In this document: positions 12,801 to 15,761 of the stretch, in pieces | Numbering within the stretch: the first letter of the stretch is position 1 | Layout of the letters: each line of letters starts with the position of its first letter | Assembly (NCBI GenBank): GCA_030378125.1 | Contig: JAUCGN010000020.1 | Span: 1 to 15,761, forward strand | DNA length: 15,761 nucleotides | From: Thiotrichales bacterium HSG1 | GTDB taxonomy: Bacteria > Pseudomonadota > Gammaproteobacteria > Beggiatoales > Beggiatoaceae | Direction: 5' to 3' | Notes under the pieces: model-generated | Told to the model about the DNA's origin: nothing | The model's database searches: none | What the model saw: the letters and a program-made list of their open reading frames with translations, nothing else | Position numbers and translations under genes: made by a program

Positions 12801-15761
12801 GTCGATTAATAGGATCATCATCAATAACCAAAATGTAATCATTAGTAATTGGTTCTTCATCTTCTATATAATTAGTGATTGGTTGCACATATTTTCGTGA
12901 AATTACCTGAGTTACCTGAGGTTCGTCTTCATGTAATACAGTTGAAACTAAATCAGTTGGAATTGTGAAGGTGAATTTCGAACCAACTTTTTGTTTGGAG
13001 ATAAGTTTTATCTTCCCATCATGTAGTTTGACTAATTGTTTGGTTACCGCTAATCCCAAACCAGTACCACCGTACGTTCTAGCTGTTGAACCATCAGCTT
13101 GTTCAAAAGCCCTAAAAACACGCTCTATTTGTTCTGGTGCAATACCAATCCCAGTGTCTGTGATAGTGACAGCTAATTCATTTTCCGATACTTTAGCTGA
13201 TACTGTCACTGTGCCATTGTTAGTAAATTTTATTGCATTACCGACCAAGTTGTGTAAAATTTGTTGTAATCTGTTTTCATCAGCATTAATGGAAATAATT
13301 TCTGGGTTTATTGCATTGATAAGTTTTAACTTTTTATCACCAACCAAATGCCAACTGAGTTTCAATACCGTGTCAGTAATCTCATGTATATTGATCGGTT
13401 CAATAAATAAATTAATACGTTCCGCTTGAGAAAAGTCTAAAATGTCATTTACTAAGTTAGCCAAACGCTGACCACTATCAACAATCATAGTAAGATTGGT
13501 GTGTAAATATTGTTGGTTAATTGGGGGTGTTGAACTATCAATTAAGGATTCTGCGATGCCAATTATCCCATTTAAAGGAGTACGTAACTCATGGGAAGTA
13601 TTGGCCAGGAATTCATCTTTTATTCTGTCGGCAGCCTTTAGTTGATTAGCAATCTTTTGTTCATGTTCTAATTCTTGTTGTTTAGCTATCAGTTTTAATT
13701 TTTGTTGGTGTAAATAACTTAGGACAACTGTCAATAAAATCAAAGTGTATAAAATGTAGGCCCACCAAGTTTTCCAAGGTGGTGGCAAGATAGTTATTTG
13801 TAACTTTCTACCTTGTTCATTCCAAATTTGATCATTATTGCTACCTTTAACTTGGAAGGTATATTCTCCGTGTGGTACATTTGTATAATAAACTTTATGC
13901 CGATTACCAGCCTGATTCCAATTTGGTTCGAAGCCTTCTAGTTTATATAGATATTGATTATTTTGAGGATGCAAAAAGTTTAAAGCCGCAAACTCAAGTG
14001 CAAAAAATGTCTGTTTATGAGATAAGGTTATGGTTTTAGTTACATTTATATGTTGTTGTAAAGGAGAATCAGCACCTATTTTCACTGGTTTATTAAAAAT
14101 TTCTAATTCAGTAATAACTACTGGTGGAATATAAGAGTTATCTTTAATTTGACTGGGATTAAATACGTTAAATCCATTAATACCACCAAAGAATAGCTCA
14201 TCATGGTTATTTTTATAATATGCTCCGGTATTAAATTCATTGCTTTGTAAACCATCTGAAACATCATAGTTAATAGATAAACCAGTTTTTGGGTTAAATC
14301 TCGCCAAACCTTTATTGGTACTAAGCCACAGATAGTCTTCGGCATCTTCTAAAATACCATACACTGTATTGTTGGGCAGTATAGGTATTTGATAACTAGT
14401 AAAATTTTTGCCGTCAAATTTGTTAAGTCCGCCACCAAGAGTTCCGATCCATAAAATACCTTTTTTGTCTTCGTAAATTGACAAAATATCATCATTACTC
14501 AAACTATTAGAATTATATTTTTCACGTTTATAATGAATGAATTTATCTTGTATTAATTTATTTAAACCACCACCATGGGTACCAACCCATAGATTTTTTT
14601 GCCTATCTTCATATATGACAGAAACTTCTGCATGACTTAAACTGTTTGGAGCATTTGGATCGTGAGTATAACGTTTAAAACTATTATTTTTTTGGATAAA
14701 TTTGTTTAATCCATCACGAGTTCCAACCCATAGATTATCAGCATGATCAATATGGAGTGATAAAACATAATTACTACTTAAACTATTATTATCATTTGAT
14801 TTATTTTTATAGGTAATGAACTGTTTTCGGTCAAAACGATTCAAACCACCACCATAAGTAGCAATCCATAAGATTCCGTATCTATCCTCATAAATAGCTT
14901 GAATTTCATCGCTACTCAAACTGTTGGGATCATGTGGATCATGTTGATAATATGTCACCTTAGATTGGTCAATTTTATTTAGACCACCATGTTCGGTTCC
15001 CACCCAAATTATGTCTTTACTGTCAACATGAATCGCAAAAACTTCATTATCATTCAAACTGTTGTTTAATTCATGTTTGTAATGACGAAATTTTTCTGAT
15101 TCCAAGTTAAGATAATTCAAACCATTGCCTTCGGTCCCTATCCATATCATATTACTATCTTTTTGATATAAAAGTGAAAAAATTACGTTTAAATTATTGG
15201 TTGTATTTGTAACATGAGTAAATATTTCAGTTTTACGATCGAATACGTCAAGACCCCCACCAGTTCCAACCCACAATTTACCATCATTATCTTCAGTAAC
15301 ATCCCAAACCGCTCTATGGGTTAAACTATTAACATTGTTAGGATCATGGTAATAACTAGTGAATTTTTCTGTTTTTCGATCAAATTTATGTAAGCCATTC
15401 AAGCTCCCAATCCATAAGACACCAGTTTTGTCTTCATAAATTGAGGCTATCACATTACTAAAATTATTAATATTTTCAGTATCTAACAGATAATTAGTAA
15501 AGCGTTGTTGTTGAATATCAAATTTGTTTAATCCACCGCCATTAGTACCAATCCAAAGAATATTGTCTTTAGATTGATAAATTGGCCAAACAGAGTCATG
15601 GCTGATTGTATTTGTATTTTTCGGATCATGCTGATAACGTACAAAATTATCAGTTTTTGGATCAAATTTATTAACCCCACCACCAGCAGTACCAATCCAC
15701 AAAAAACCTTGATTATCTTCACTAATTGACCAAATAACATTATTGCTTAAACTATTTGGAT
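9811..15761 (-). CDS. Giant propeller-sensing double hybrid histidine kinase (5' end beyond window)
   Basis: The frame is open to the right edge, so the true start lies outside. Residues below are counted from the codon at 15702. About a dozen Reg_prop beta-propeller repeats (LWIGT...GGGLNKFD, period about 46) reach about 510. A Y_Y_Y domain (about 550-640) and a membrane helix (about 645-665) follow. Kinase core 1 has His704 in SHELRTP and GTGLGL about 879-884. Receiver 1 has Asp1005. Two PAS domains lie at about 1090-1210 and 1262-1365. Kinase core 2 has His1396 in SHEIRTP and GTGLGL about 1574-1579. Receiver 2 has Asp1686, and an Hpt domain carries His1826 in LHSIKG. The propellers should be periplasmic, probably sensing a polysaccharide or other ligand as in related hybrid two-component sensors. 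No DNA-binding domain is seen, so the Hpt presumably passes phosphate to a separate regulator. It overlaps the nuclease gene. Confidence 0.92.
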   Translation of the reverse strand, partial: PNSLSNNVIWSISEDNQGFLWIGTAGGGVNKFDPKTDNFVRYQHDPKNTNTISHDSVWPIYQSKDNILWIGTNGGGLNKFDIQQQRFTNYLLDTENINNFSNVIASIYEDKTGVLWIGSLNGLHKFDRKTEKFTSYYHDPNNVNSLTHRAVWDVTEDNDGKLWVGTGGGLDVFDRKTEIFTHVTNTTNNLNVIFSLLYQKDSNMIWIGTEGNGLNYLNLESEKFRHYKHELNNSLNDNEVFAIHVDSKDIIWVGTEHGGLNKIDQSKVTYYQHDPHDPNSLSSDEIQAIYEDRYGILWIATYGGGLNRFDRKQFITYKNKSNDNNSLSSNYVLSLHIDHADNLWVGTRDGLNKFIQKNNSFKRYTHDPNAPNSLSHAEVSVIYEDRQKNLWVGTHGGGLNKLIQDKFIHYKREKYNSNSLSNDDILSIYEDKKGILWIGTLGGGLNKFDGKNFTSYQIPILPNNTVYGILEDAEDYLWLSTNKGLARFNPKTGLSINYDVSDGLQSNEFNTGAYYKNNHDELFFGGINGFNVFNPSQIKDNSYIPPVVITELEIFNKPVKIGADSPLQQHINVTKTITLSHKQTFFALEFAALNFLHPQNNQYLYKLEGFEPNWNQAGNRHKVYYTNVPHGEYTFQVKGSNNDQIWNEQGRKLQITILPPPWKTWWAYILYTLILLTVVLSYLHQQKLKLIAKQQELEHEQKIANQLKAADRIKDEFLANTSHELRTPLNGIIGIAESLIDSSTPPINQQYLHTNLTMIVDSGQRLANLVNDILDFSQAERINLFIEPINIHEITDTVLKLSWHLVGDKKLKLINAINPEIISINADENRLQQILHNLVGNAIKFTNNGTVTVSAKVSENELAVTITDTGIGIAPEQIERVFRAFEQADGSTARTYGGTGLGLAVTKQLVKLHDGKIKLISKQKVGSKFTFTIPTDLVSTVLHEDEPQVTQVISRKYVQPITNYIEDEEPITNDYILVIDDDPINRQVVVNHLQVHNYTVKQVESGFKGLEYINKNKPNLVLLDIMMPEFSGYDVTKKIREIWRADELPIILLTAKNQIDDLVIGLKGGANDYLTKPVSKKELLARIKTHLHILQLKEEALQIEIDNKNELKQLLESLPIAVGMLNSDGKPYYINKEAKQLLGKDIDYKINSGDIPEFCQLYVTGTNKLYPADKLAVIQALQGNRIKIDNLEIHRPDKVIKLEAWGTPIFDSDGKVIYAVSVFQDITERKRIESLLTEYNQTLELEVAERTKELRQNEEQLLQKIEERRQMEHALRSEHDNITNILETMEDGVYIVNRHCKIEYVNPVMLREFGSPKGKSCYEYFHISDSPCLWCKNEQVFAGKTIRWEWFSPKTQKTYDLVGTPMKNHDGSVSKLEILRDISKHKQIEDELKQAKKTAEMANQLKSEFVANMSHEIRTPMNAIIGFGQLIADTELNEEQRKYFNYIAESSEDLLCIVDDILDFSKIEAGKLEIEVIPFSLTEILNKLSNLFVTQAEEKGLTLEIITDKGIPNLIGDSLRLEQILTNLITNAIKFTHQGGVKIKTKLAAFGNQQVRLHFLVEDTGIGISQEIIPQLFNPFTQADGSTTRKFGGTGLGLTICKRLITMMEGKIWVESQLNQGSSFNFTVTFGIQTKNAEQLPMKTSTDTITLTKEIKVLLVEDNKLNQQLAKKILKNKGITVLVANDGQEAVNMVFKNKFDAILMDIQMPKMDGYEATNIIRQQYIDLPIIAMTANAMIGDKEKCLQAGMNDYLSKPIEIKELLHVLVKWISDVHMESPTIQSENTKLPDNLPGIDIKSGMNRLGQNYQLYVKLLQGFYNSYHDVIKKIHDLLEQEKITEAIYMLHSIKGVSGNLSITKLYEISGSLETALKSEPKIVPELITKFESATTEVMNTISGLKIDESNFFSEEVNIAALKPLLMELTNLLAEYNSRAIDVIPTIKQHLTESFQDIYQRLEEKIDNFEFNEAEKVLAELMDRLKIKL

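Noticed and set aside
12965..13429. Plus-strand ORF of 154 codons
   Set aside because: It lies wholly antisense to the first kinase core, which has all its motifs; its low-complexity composition is typical of a shadow frame.
15700..15702. TTG at 15702 as the start of the giant kinase
   Set aside because: The propeller repeat pattern continues in frame to the right edge of the window, so the true start is outside.

Overview
The window looks like an AT-rich gammaproteobacterial chromosome segment, possibly from a large sulfur bacterium of the Beggiatoa/Thiotrichales kind. This is inference from low GC, a ligand-sensing beta-propeller hybrid kinase, a zinc uptake cluster of proteobacterial type, and remnants of REP-associated transposase (RAYT) repeats. 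No rRNA, tRNA or CRISPR array was seen.

Layout. 1-1240 is accessory DNA. A GC-richer structured segment at 1-152 reads like the 5' end of a group II intron on the minus strand. It abuts a short hairpin repeat. Two diverged direct copies of a roughly 235-nt unit (155-391 and 1005-1237) each hold a REP-like hairpin, the C-terminal codons of a dead RAYT transposase, and a second small REP-like hairpin. Between them lies a minus-strand toxin-antitoxin pair of RelE/ParE type.

1321-4598 (plus strand) is a compact signalling operon: a truncated GAF protein, a GAF-GAF histidine kinase, a four-helix membrane protein, and a receiver domain anchored to the membrane by one helix. No DNA-binding output domain is encoded. 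The genes abut or overlap. I could not match this set to a named system, and it is the best candidate here for something undescribed.

4599-4783 separates convergent operons and holds a third REP-like hairpin plus a miniature element with 12-bp perfect terminal inverted repeats.

4784-8204 (minus strand) is a zinc-type uptake operon, transcribed from right to left: a small His/Cys-containing exported protein, an outer-membrane porin-like barrel with a His/Glu-rich loop, a ZnuA-like periplasmic binding protein, and a ZnuB-like permease. No ATPase gene is present.

8205-8575 is a noncoding gap. 8576-15761 (minus strand) holds a very large sensor kinase, cut by the window's right edge, followed with a 4-nt overlap by an SbcD/Mre11-type nuclease. 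The kinase has about a dozen propeller repeats, a Y_Y_Y domain, a membrane helix, two complete kinase cores, two receivers, two PAS domains and a C-terminal Hpt. The nuclease has no SbcC/YhaN-type ATPase beside it.
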